This document shows, piece by piece, positions 1 through 5,657 of a stretch of DNA of 9,356 nt. Position 1 is the stretch's first letter; every line of letters begins with the position of its first letter. Origin of the DNA: Gammaproteobacteria bacterium (GTDB lineage: Bacteria; Pseudomonadota; Gammaproteobacteria; Pseudomonadales; Porticoccaceae); assembly GCA_006227015.1 (NCBI GenBank), contig SBGI01000008.1, positions 1 through 9,356 on the forward strand, written 5' to 3'. A program made the position numbers and the translations under genes. Under the pieces are notes generated by a model that was given only the letters and a program-made list of their open reading frames with translations, was not told the origin of the DNA and did not search any database.

Positions 1-581
1 GCCAAAATCATGACCTGATTTGGCGACAGACTCTCATCTTTTATTGCCAAAGCCGCACGGGCACACAGCGTGCGAGTTTTCCCAGAACCAGCACGGGCTT
101 TGATCAGAAGCTGATTCTCGGGGCACGCATTAGCTCGCACCTGCTCTTCATCTAATGCCACACCTATTTTGGAGAGTTCACTGCGCAGCTTAGGTAGTTT
201 CAACGTGATGAAATCATCGACCGGTAGATCTATAGATACTGGACACTGGTTATAAAGCACGTCAAGGTCTGCTAGAGCCCCTTGTTGATATACTTCAACG
301 AAGTCATATGCAAAGCGAGCCGTTACTTTTAATGCGTCATAATCGTGTTGGGGCAACATTTCCTTGTAGCTATTCGCATATAGACAATCGGCTTCTTCGA
401 AGCGGCCACTATCAAGCAATCTAGTTAGCTCCCCTAATGACTTAAGACTCGTATCGAAGACCATCATTAGTTTGGAACCGAATTTGACTTTTACAGCACC
501 GCCCGAGAAGTGTTCTACCAAAACTCCAAGGCCATGGTGGTTGTGTATAACTTGATCACCGACCTTCGCTATTATCGACAT
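1..581 (-). CDS. UvrD/Rep-type superfamily 1 helicase, N-terminal part (runs off left edge)
   Basis: The minus frame is open from an ATG at 581 to the window edge, giving 193 codons. Residues 162-169 read ARAGSGKT, a UvrD/Rep-type Walker A, preceded at 143-150 by LDEEQVRA, which fits the Q-motif whose glutamine contacts adenine. Everything after motif I (ATP hydrolysis, 2B subdomain, any nuclease) lies outside the window. Residues 7-47 (VGDQVIHNHHGLGVLVE, then VKVKFG) look like the small SH3/Tudor-type fold of CarD, DUF3553 and the PcrA C-terminus, here placed at the N-terminus. About 100 residues between the two are unassigned. An in-frame TAG lies just upstream of the ATG, so this start is the first available; its Shine-Dalgarno is weak. 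By family it unwinds DNA with ATP. A role in defence is inferred only from the neighbouring retron. Confidence 0.85.
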   Translation of the reverse strand, partial: MSIIAKVGDQVIHNHHGLGVLVEHFSGGAVKVKFGSKLMMVFDTSLKSLGELTRLLDSGRFEEADCLYANSYKEMLPQHDYDALKVTARFAYDFVEVYQQGALADLDVLYNQCPVSIDLPVDDFITLKLPKLRSELSKIGVALDEEQVRANACPENQLLIKARAGSGKTRTLCARAALAIKDESLSPNQVMIL

Positions 582-672
582 AATAGATTTTGCCTATAGG
601 ACTGATGTAACGACTAATAGATGCCAAATAGAACAGGCTTGAGTTACGCCGATTACAAAAATAAATAAGATA

Positions 673-864
673 TTACTTATCTGCGACTGATGTTTCTGAC
701 TTTGGACACTGCGCATGTATGCTGATGGACTCTTGGCTATAATCAATCTCTTGGCATAGCGCCTTTCGTATTTTCGTCCAGTCATATTCTTTCCTTGAAG
801 ATGAGTTCTTATGATTGTCTTTGCTCCAGAACAAAGCGCCTTTTATTCGCCTTAAGAGTTTCAT
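673..864 (-). CDS. Small hypothetical protein, 63 residues
   Basis: I do not recognise this product. It begins MKLLRRIKGALFWSKDNHKN, is strongly basic in its first half, and has no clear membrane segment or motif. In favour of it: the ATG at 864 has GGAAA seven bases upstream, an in-frame TAA closes the frame not far above, and a promoter-like pair (GTGCCA, 18 bases, GATAAT with an extended TG) lies about 30-60 bases upstream. Against it: the length is close to chance. A second 63-codon frame at 785-594 overlaps its 3' part; that one has an even better Shine-Dalgarno (AAGGA, six bases from its ATG) and a hydrophobic stretch. At most one is likely real. It lies about 90 bases upstream of the helicase and could be co-transcribed with it. 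Confidence 0.33.
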   Translation of the reverse strand: MKLLRRIKGALFWSKDNHKNSSSRKEYDWTKIRKALCQEIDYSQESISIHAQCPKSETSVADK

Positions 865-896
865 CAGATTTCCATTTTGCAGCAGTCTATCTGGCC

Positions 897-926
897 ATTA
901 TCACAGCTAACTACTTCTCTTGGCAC
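897..926 (-). promoter_or_regulatory. Candidate sigma-70 promoter for the small ORF and helicase
   Basis: On the minus strand GTGCCA (926-921) is followed after 18 bases by GATAAT (902-897), with TG one base upstream as in an extended -10. Transcription would start near 890, leaving a short leader before the ATG at 864. It was found by eye only, and such matches are common in AT-rich DNA. Confidence 0.35.
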
Positions 927-991
927 AGTTTGTTATCGATCCTTTATTGGCCCTAGCTACACATGCTTAACCAAGAGTTTTTGACACACCA

Positions 992-1702
992 CTAACCATG
1001 ATCAAAGCGGTAATGGATGTGCATGTGTTCGCGACGTAATGCCAAATGGTCAGATGGACAGCGATATTCAGCAAAATTCCAGCCAGGGGTAAGTGATGAC
1101 ATATCTCGCGTTAATTGGTGAGTATCGTAAAACATCTTGCAGGTAACGCAGCAAATCTTACCGATTCCCGCATCTATCAGCTCTGAAGCCATTTGCTCAA
1201 AATCAATAACATCAGGGACAGGGGTCGCATCGGACAAAGTCATGTCCCGATTCTTGATGAAGGCTATGATAGCCTCCTGCTCGTCCTTCCAATATAGCGG
1301 CAGCTCCTTCCCCTTAAAGAACCCTTCTATATCGGCGGCCTCGAAGACCACCTCAACAGGATCATCGCTCGGGCCAAAATCATGAAACTTGTACGTTACC
1401 CGAGCACCACATAAAGGAGGTTTTTTTATTATTTGATGCGTCTGGCGGCGTCGAGCGGCTAAATTACCACCGGTGCTCATACTTTTCGGGTTGTCACCCG
1501 CCAGCAATATGGCACCCCTAAAAATGAAGGTTGGTCTCACAATGAGCCACAAAGGCCAAAGAAGCACTCCAAGGCAGAACCCAAGCCACACGTCATCAGA
1601 ACGATAGCGCCAGTCAAACGCATCTAGTTTCTGCCACATAACCAAGCCAAGCCACAGGCCAGTGGTTAGTGTCAGGGCAAGATAAATCCATAGGTTTGCC
1701 AT
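992..1702 (-). CDS. Two-transmembrane-helix protein, likely retron effector
   Basis: The 236-residue product has two hydrophobic helices near the N-terminus (about 4-22 and 37-58), joined by a short polar loop (KLDAFDWRYRSDD), followed by a soluble C-terminal domain of about 170 residues. No signal peptide is evident; the Arg/Lys-rich segment after helix 2 predicts a cytoplasmic C-terminus. Near the end there is a cysteine cluster, C184, C185 and C188, followed by H195, C215 and H219, which could bind a metal. It is third after the reverse transcriptase, 39 bases behind the 159-residue protein. Two-TM proteins are known retron effectors; retron Ec48 encodes one that acts on the membrane when its guard is disturbed. 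By analogy I infer a toxic membrane effector. I cannot show homology to the Ec48 protein, and the sequence alone gives no mechanism. Confidence 0.75.
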   Translation of the reverse strand: MANLWIYLALTLTTGLWLGLVMWQKLDAFDWRYRSDDVWLGFCLGVLLWPLWLIVRPTFIFRGAILLAGDNPKSMSTGGNLAARRRQTHQIIKKPPLCGARVTYKFHDFGPSDDPVEVVFEAADIEGFFKGKELPLYWKDEQEAIIAFIKNRDMTLSDATPVPDVIDFEQMASELIDAGIGKICCVTCKMFYDTHQLTRDMSSLTPGWNFAEYRCPSDHLALRREHMHIHYRFDHG

Positions 1703-1741
1703 TGAAATCGAACCGAGTGTGAGTTATTTGGAGCTTGCAAA

Positions 1742-2221
1742 TTATTCGGCTTTGGGGCATTCCTCAGCCTCAAGGCCCAGGCGTACATAGATGGCATCTC
1801 GGGAGCTCAAATTCATGGCACATTCTTCTGCCATCAAACCTGCCGCATCCCTCCCCAGACGTTTTCTCACGAACCTCAATGCTTTTTGGGTGTTAAGTTG
1901 TTTTCTAGGACTGGGTTTGCAGCGCTCGACGATATGAATGCTTTCTGATTCTTCAGAAAGAATGCTTACCCATTGCCCTCGCTCAAGCTTTTCCAGGAGC
2001 ATTTCTTTTAACGCTTTTTCCTGATTCTGCAGGCGCAGAATTTCTTGTTTAATCGCAACAAGTTCCGCAGCCGTGGCGACACATTCCGGATCTTCGTTTA
2101 CTTGAGATGCGGGTCTAGCTGCCCAACGTTGTCTTTTTGTTGGATGTTCACGAAAATCAGGGTAGTTATCCTCCCAACCCCAATCTAGGCCTACTTCACG
2201 AAGCCAGTCTGCATCGCCCAT
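1742..2221 (-). CDS. Retron accessory protein, coiled-coil, unknown function
   Basis: I do not recognise this 159-residue protein. Its N-terminus is rich in Trp, Asp and Arg (residues 5-35). A probable coiled coil spans about 48-82 (AAELVAIKQEILRLQNQEK and onward). A basic segment around 99-125 (ERCKPSPRKQLN, then RFVRKRLGR) could contact nucleic acid. Its ATG lies only two bases after the stop codon of the reverse transcriptase, with AAGGG inside the last RT codons as Shine-Dalgarno, so the two are very probably translationally coupled. It sits between RT and the membrane protein. That position suggests an adaptor linking the RT-msDNA complex to the effector, or a neutraliser of it; this is inference from position only. 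Confidence 0.75.
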   Translation of the reverse strand: MGDADWLREVGLDWGWEDNYPDFREHPTKRQRWAARPASQVNEDPECVATAAELVAIKQEILRLQNQEKALKEMLLEKLERGQWVSILSEESESIHIVERCKPSPRKQLNTQKALRFVRKRLGRDAAGLMAEECAMNLSSRDAIYVRLGLEAEECPKAE

Positions 2222-2223
2222 AT

Positions 2224-3039
2224 TTACATACCCTTTGGTAGTTTACAGAGACACCACTCCCGGAGCCCTCTAGCAGAAGAGATTTTCCCTTGGTGCAAGG
2301 CAGCGCGAAGTTTGCGTCGAGATTTTCGAGTCGGATGAAGCCCCCAGCGATCTACACCGATTCCTGTGATGATTAGACGCCCGTTACGTGAATCCTGAAG
2401 CTTGGTTTTCCTCTCATTAAGTTTTAGACCCGCGTTTCTTATCAGTGGGCGAACAATCGACAGGATTTTTCCTTCTTGTCCTGGAATGTCAAAGCTGAAT
2501 GTTAGGTCATCTACGTACCTTGTGTAGGTTACGTCCATTGAAAGACGCTTTAATTGATCGACAATCATTTTATCGATCGGCAGGAACGCAATGTTTGCGA
2601 TTAGAGGGCTAGTAGGTAACCCCTGCTGGGGTGCACCATCCACCAAACAGTCCTCAAGAATTCTGTCATCGACTAATCCTTTAAGCATTTTGCTGTTAAC
2701 GCTTTGGAAAAAGTCTGTCAGATCCAGTGAAAGTAGAAAACGACGGCCAATGTGTTCAAAGGCATTTGTAATTGCGCTTCGTCCGGCAACGCAGCCATGA
2801 TTTACCTTCGCTTGATCCTGCTGCTGATATACAGCCTCGAGCCCCGGAATAAATTGCCTTAAATATTCTTTAGCGAAAGGGTCAGGACAATAAATTAACC
2901 TGTAACCGTTTTTACCTTTTGGAATACGAACCACACTGAAATTTGCCTTGCACAAAGAAGGAGCAGAAGGCATCTCGAGGTGGTTATCTCCAGGGGATTG
3001 AAATGGCATTTGAACCCAGTTTGCGTCAGAAGAAGACAT
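2224..3039 (-). CDS. Retron-type reverse transcriptase
   Basis: Residues below count from the ATG at 3039 (271 residues). The canonical RT motifs are present in order: LSLDLTDFF with the catalytic aspartate D106 (103-111), QGLPTSP (139-145), and YVDD (175-178). Retron hallmarks are also present: NAFEH (92-96, the NAxxH region X) and ITG (224-226, corresponding to the VTG region Y that recognises the msr RNA). The length suits stand-alone retron RTs. It should prime on the 2'-OH of a branching G in the adjacent RNA and copy the msd into msDNA. The frame extends up to a TTG at 3051. I chose the ATG because no spacing-correct Shine-Dalgarno favours the TTG; an ATG at 3009 is a third option. The 3039 ATG lies inside the a2 repeat of the RNA. 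The gene is coupled downstream to the 159-residue protein. Confidence 0.93.
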   Translation of the reverse strand: MSSSDANWVQMPFQSPGDNHLEMPSAPSLCKANFSVVRIPKGKNGYRLIYCPDPFAKEYLRQFIPGLEAVYQQQDQAKVNHGCVAGRSAITNAFEHIGRRFLLSLDLTDFFQSVNSKMLKGLVDDRILEDCLVDGAPQQGLPTSPLIANIAFLPIDKMIVDQLKRLSMDVTYTRYVDDLTFSFDIPGQEGKILSIVRPLIRNAGLKLNERKTKLQDSRNGRLIITGIGVDRWGLHPTRKSRRKLRAALHQGKISSARGLREWCLCKLPKGM

Positions 3040-3042
3040 GTC
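3035..3042 (-). repeat. Retron a2 repeat core, overlapping the RT start codon
   Basis: This is the second GACATGTC copy, 136 bases downstream of the first in transcript direction. The RT ATG (3039-3037) is the middle of this word, so pairing with a1 would bury that start codon. Confidence 0.62.
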
Positions 3043-3170
3043 ACAGAGCAACGTGTACGGAGTACACCTCCCACTACTCGCGAAGCGATGAGCGAAGCGG
3101 CCCGTAGGTACGGAAGTCCTTTACACAGTGGACGAATCATCACACCGCGGATTCCGAAAGCTAATTCCGA

Positions 3171-3178
3171 GACATGTC
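3171..3178 (-). repeat. Retron a1 repeat core
   Basis: GACATGTC is a perfect 8-base palindrome. The identical word at 3035-3042 is therefore both a direct and an inverted copy. The identity covers ten bases, TGACATGTCT, at both sites. Confidence 0.65.
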
Positions 3179-3186
3179 ATCGGCCG

Positions 3187-3215
3187 AGAATACTCAAAAT
3201 AGATAGGTGTGTCAT
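3187..3215 (-). promoter_or_regulatory. Candidate sigma-70 promoter of the retron RNA
   Basis: ATGACA (3215-3210, five of six matches to TTGACA) is followed after exactly 17 bases by TATTCT (3192-3187, four of six to TATAAT). The expected start, about seven bases on, is at 3181-3179, exactly where the a1 pairing begins. That coincidence is what gives this promoter weight. Confidence 0.5.
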
Positions 3216-3277
3216 GTTAAACCAACCTTTATTGATTCTGAGAAAGACCTCCTTGCCTGAAAGCCTCTAGGGTTACC

Positions 3278-3904
3278 CTATTTCCACTCTTGAAGTGGCT
3301 TCCTCAACCATCCAAGCTCTACAGCCATTCCTGTTAATGACTTCTTGACGAAGACATCGTGTTGAGCAGTAAGCCGGTGAAAGGTTTTCCAGTGCATGCC
3401 ATTGGGTTTCCGCCTATCAGGGTTATTCAGTATCCCCAGCTTCCATCCCAACTTAGTACGGACTTTATTCGCGCGGCGTGCTAGGCGATCGAAACCTTCT
3501 TCACGCTGTGAAGGGTAGGCCAGATCACTGCAGTGCCGACAAACAAAATAATCGGTACCATAGAGGATAGCGACGCGGCGGGAGCAACCCTTAGCTGGGC
3601 ATAGAAACCACGGTCGCCTGCCGCCGAGATGGCAATCAGACCAACTCAGACACACTGGATATTTGACTGACTGCCAGTCCTCTCCGGGGCAACGATGGCT
3701 GTAACCAAGAACAAGGTGATCCTCGTTGACTCGAATCATAATGGAGCCCGTATTCTCTTCTCCGCGATACCATGCCCAAGCGAAGTGGTTCCCAGGGATA
3801 AGGAGCTTTTCCTGTTGGAGGCGTCGAATATCCAGCCTCCTGAAGTCATCAACAGAGCCTTTGGCATCCATGCGCCAATATCTGCCGCTGCCTGGTCCGC
3901 CCAT
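3278..3904 (-). CDS. Zinc-ribbon protein of the MGGPGSGR-start family, unknown function
   Basis: The 208-residue product starts MGGPGSGRYWRMDAKGSVDD and contains a likely zinc ribbon: C102 and C107 in LCPAKGC, then C122 and C125 in CRHC. An Arg-rich helix follows (about 137-153, FDRLARRANKVRTKLG), suggesting nucleic-acid binding. From memory this family is widespread beside integrases and AlpA genes in proteobacterial islands, always as a hypothetical protein; I know of no assigned function. The start is supported by GGAG seven bases before the ATG. It ends about 95 bases before the retron RNA. A short palindrome, TAGGG-TAA-CCCTA, begins on its stop codon but lacks a U-tract. It may be native element cargo into which the retron was placed. 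Confidence 0.85.
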   Translation of the reverse strand: MGGPGSGRYWRMDAKGSVDDFRRLDIRRLQQEKLLIPGNHFAWAWYRGEENTGSIMIRVNEDHLVLGYSHRCPGEDWQSVKYPVCLSWSDCHLGGRRPWFLCPAKGCSRRVAILYGTDYFVCRHCSDLAYPSQREEGFDRLARRANKVRTKLGWKLGILNNPDRRKPNGMHWKTFHRLTAQHDVFVKKSLTGMAVELGWLRKPLQEWK

Positions 3905-3965
3905 ATTTGTCTCCAGATTTTTTTAACCGAAATCATTTGGAAAATACGACTTCCAAAAATAGGTA

Positions 3966-4811
3966 TCAGATTTCTTCTGTACCGTTAGCTATGAGAGAAC
4001 TTCTCCAGGAATCTTCACCACAATAATCCGCCAGCCATTCCTCGTGGGTCTGATCTTCTGGGGGTGTTGATGGTGGAGTAGGGTCTGCCTTATATCCGTT
4101 CTCCCTGATTACCTTGTTTCCGCACTTTTCTGTGCCCGCAGTCGAATTCCTCTGAAACTCTCTATGTGCGTGGCTTTGAGTAAGGTTGTTGTCTGGATGA
4201 ATTGTCTGGATACTGTCTGGCGTTTGTTTGGATGATGTCTGGCTACTGTGGGGTAGAATGGCGGCCTTAATATCCTCACTGGAGACCTCCAAGGGTTTCA
4301 GTGTCTCTTTTTTAAAACGGTCATTTTCGTCAATAGTTCCTTCAAACAAAAGTTGCCCCAAGTTTCCCATGTAGTCATGCCAGACACTAAGTCTATTGGG
4401 AATAGGCAAACCAGTTCTTAACCAAAATTTGTAGAAATTTCTGCCTCGTGTGACTCGAAATCGCCCCTTTGGCAAACGATCCCCTTTCCTGCCTGTCCTA
4501 GTATTCCTGGATCGCGTCAGTTCAACATTGAAAATGGCGCAAGGGTTATAGCCAGTTCGTATCTCTACAAACTGTAGTGTAACCCCGGAAAATCCATTTC
4601 CGTATTTACCTGTGGAATAAGAAACGTATCGATATGCTGGTACACCCACAAGCTGCACGATCTGCCTCACGAGTTCATCGTGATGCTTTTTCATCCAGTC
4701 CTCGGGGACTGCTTGACCACTTGCTGGAATAATGACGAGTCGTCCGTCACGAATTTCAACGGTATCTCCTTGCTGAATTAACCTGTGCAGCAACATGCGA
4801 AAGTTCGACAT
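3966..4811 (-). CDS. Island-encoded hypothetical protein with TubC_N-like N-terminus
   Basis: The product has 281 residues and three parts. Residues about 4-54 (MLLHRLIQQGDTVEIRDGRLVI, then HHDELVRQIVQL) resemble the small TubC N-terminal docking-type domain, a fold now seen in many mobile-element proteins. Residues about 58-160 form a conserved-looking core with GVTLQFVEI, RNFYKFWLRTGLP and DYMGNLGQLLFEG. Residues 187-281 are a low-complexity Ser/Thr/Gln/Pro tail ending in an acidic stretch. From memory the core recurs next to AlpA in proteobacterial integrative elements, without a known function. The ATG is 12 bases after the AlpA stop, so the two are almost certainly co-transcribed. A role in element replication or maintenance is possible but not shown. 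Confidence 0.82.
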   Translation of the reverse strand: MSNFRMLLHRLIQQGDTVEIRDGRLVIIPASGQAVPEDWMKKHHDELVRQIVQLVGVPAYRYVSYSTGKYGNGFSGVTLQFVEIRTGYNPCAIFNVELTRSRNTRTGRKGDRLPKGRFRVTRGRNFYKFWLRTGLPIPNRLSVWHDYMGNLGQLLFEGTIDENDRFKKETLKPLEVSSEDIKAAILPHSSQTSSKQTPDSIQTIHPDNNLTQSHAHREFQRNSTAGTEKCGNKVIRENGYKADPTPPSTPPEDQTHEEWLADYCGEDSWRSSLIANGTEEI

Positions 4812-4823
4812 TTCGCCGCTTGC

Positions 4824-5021
4824 CTAGTGTTCGGCTTTTCGGCTGGCCTCGATCTGCTCTTCTAGCCATTGATCGATCTCAGCTTCAATCCATCCGACAG
4901 CACGGCCACCCAAAGAGATGGGTTTGGGAAAATTGCCGTCAGAGATTCTCAAATAGACGGTGGAACGGGAAAGGCCGGTGCGGGATTTGACTTCTGGGAG
5001 TCGCAGGATGGTAGTAGCCAT
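4824..5021 (-). CDS. alpA: AlpA-family transcriptional regulator
   Basis: The 65-residue protein has the compact MerR-like winged helix-turn-helix of the AlpA family. LRLPEVKSRTGLSRSTVYLR (7-26) forms the helix-turn-helix, FPKPISLGGRAVGWIEAEID (31-50) the wing, and QWL follows. AlpA proteins of prophages and P4-like satellites typically activate the element's own integrase or excision genes. The start is clear: AAGGAGG at 5035-5029 is seven bases from the ATG, the strongest Shine-Dalgarno in the window. It marks this segment as part of an integrative element although no integrase is visible here. Confidence 0.93.
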   Translation of the reverse strand: MATTILRLPEVKSRTGLSRSTVYLRISDGNFPKPISLGGRAVGWIEAEIDQWLEEQIEASRKAEH

Positions 5022-5068
5022 GTCAGTGCCTCCTTAGGCGTTATGGGACATGGCTAGATCAGTATGGG

Positions 5069-5106
5069 GACAGAAACGGGTTTGAGAATGCTAAAAGTTT
5101 TCTGTC
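5069..5106. repeat. 8-bp inverted repeat between the coiled-coil gene and alpA
   Basis: GACAGAAA (5069-5076) and TTTCTGTC (5099-5106) are perfectly complementary across a 22-base loop and overlap the TGA of the coiled-coil gene. There is no U-tract on the minus strand, so it is a poor terminator. It could be a regulator site or an attenuating hairpin ahead of alpA. The GGGGACAGAAA arm also resembles words found in dispersed gammaproteobacterial palindromes, a weak likeness. Confidence 0.35.
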
Positions 5107-5650
5107 AGCGTGGACGAGGTTTTTTGGCCGCCGCTGACTTCTTGGCGCTTTCTGAAGCATGCTTGGCTCGCCAGTATTCGACTTCCCCGGCGAGATCTGA
5201 ATTCTCTTTCAGAAGGCGTTCATTATCTTGCTGCAGATCGTTAAATCGAACATTGAGCTCCCGGTATGCATGTTCAAGTTGCTCTCGATCCGGTGGAATG
5301 GCTGTTCCCACGGCTCTGACAACAAAAGAAGGCACGGACACGCTTACATTCGCGATTGCCGGTCGAATGGGAATGCCTGTTATCTGATAAAGGCAACTCC
5401 AGCCGCGCGATGCTGCTGCCCAGGTAAAAAACTCTAGTGAATTAACCCGATCACCACTGTCACGTCGCAGTCTTCGGATATTTCCTTGCGTTACGGCATA
5501 ATCCACGCGGGCACGAACTCTCTTGGTGCGCGATGCATCTTTCTCTTCCGGATAGACTGCCCGGGCCGTAAAAGAAATCGCATCACTTAGTAGGATGTTT
5601 TCATCTGTAAAAGGGTAATCCATATCCATATATGCAGCTGGTTGTGACAA
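5105..5650 (-). CDS. Hypothetical protein with C-terminal coiled coil
   Basis: I do not recognise this 181-residue protein with confidence. An acidic N-terminus is followed by a basic stretch (RTKRVRARVDYAVTQGNIRR, 41-60), then a hydrophobic middle (about 71-116). A long charged coiled coil occupies about 120-166, and a Lys/Ala/Pro-rich tail (167-181) could bind nucleic acid. The longest frame begins with TTG at 5650; in-frame ATGs at 5629 and 5623 (residues 8 and 10) are at least as likely, none having a strong Shine-Dalgarno. Codon-by-codon the frame is clean to the stop. It lies about 83 bases upstream of alpA and is probably the first gene of the minus-strand module, divergent from the ribbon-helix-helix gene. 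Confidence 0.75.
   Translation of the reverse strand: MSQPAAYMDMDYPFTDENILLSDAISFTARAVYPEEKDASRTKRVRARVDYAVTQGNIRRLRRDSGDRVNSLEFFTWAAASRGWSCLYQITGIPIRPAIANVSVSVPSFVVRAVGTAIPPDREQLEHAYRELNVRFNDLQQDNERLLKENSDLAGEVEYWRAKHASESAKKSAAAKKPRPR
5642..5650. promoter_or_regulatory. Short palindrome in the divergent control region
   Basis: TTGTGACAA is a perfect 4+1+4 palindrome at the divergence point between the two transcription directions. GTACAT then occurs twice (5673 and 5693 vicinity). The position suits an operator; the length is short enough for chance. Confidence 0.25.
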
Positions 5651-5657
5651 GTATTCT

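Larger units (their letters stand above)
582..991. other. Sparsely coding 410-base spacer between the retron operon and the helicase
   Basis: This AT-rich stretch holds no recognisable protein family. It contains a plausible minus-strand promoter (897-926) and two overlapping 63-codon minus-strand open frames (673-864 and 594-785). I see no tRNA, no strong intrinsic terminator after the membrane-protein gene, and no long repeat. Confidence 0.5.
3031..3181 (-). ncRNA. Predicted retron msr-msd RNA
   Basis: This is the 5' neighbour of the RT, where retron RNA genes lie. The ends carry complementary segments: GACATGTC at 3178-3171 (a1) pairs with GACATGTC at 3042-3035 (a2). The helix extends outward past a U-U mismatch by GA/UC and inward past another by CGGA/UCUG. 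Just inside a1 is TTAGC, with G3161 a candidate branching guanosine as in Ec86-type RNAs. An msr hairpin can form from GAATC (3154-3150) and GATTC (3138-3134). The msd stem is CCGCTTCGC (3100-3092) with GCGA (3081-3078) and AGTGG (3075-3071), a 10-base loop and a GT bulge. It is extended by ACCT/AGGT (3109-3106/3069-3066) and GGA/TCC (3119-3117/3061-3059). Folding was done by hand. The promoter position and RT context agree; the exact ends are estimates. Confidence 0.72.

Noticed and set aside
594..785. 63-codon minus-strand frame with a hydrophobic segment and a good Shine-Dalgarno
   Set aside because: It overlaps the alternative frame at 673-864, has no recognisable family, and its length is near chance; kept only as an alternative in that entry.
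3080..3099. Direct repeat GCGAAGCG twice with 4 bases between, considered as an iteron or CRISPR-like repeat
   Set aside because: There are only two copies, and both fall inside the msd stem-loop, which explains them.
2895..3143. 82-codon minus-strand open frame crossing the retron RNA and RT start
   Set aside because: The RT frame carries all RT motifs and the upstream part is explained by RNA structure.
2980..3270. 96-codon plus-strand open frame across the retron RNA
   Set aside because: It is antisense to the predicted retron RNA and RT N-terminus; composition looks random and no motif is seen.
3268..3280. TAGGG-TAA-CCCTA palindrome at the stop of the zinc-ribbon gene as terminator
   Set aside because: A 5-bp stem with no following U-tract is too weak for an intrinsic terminator.
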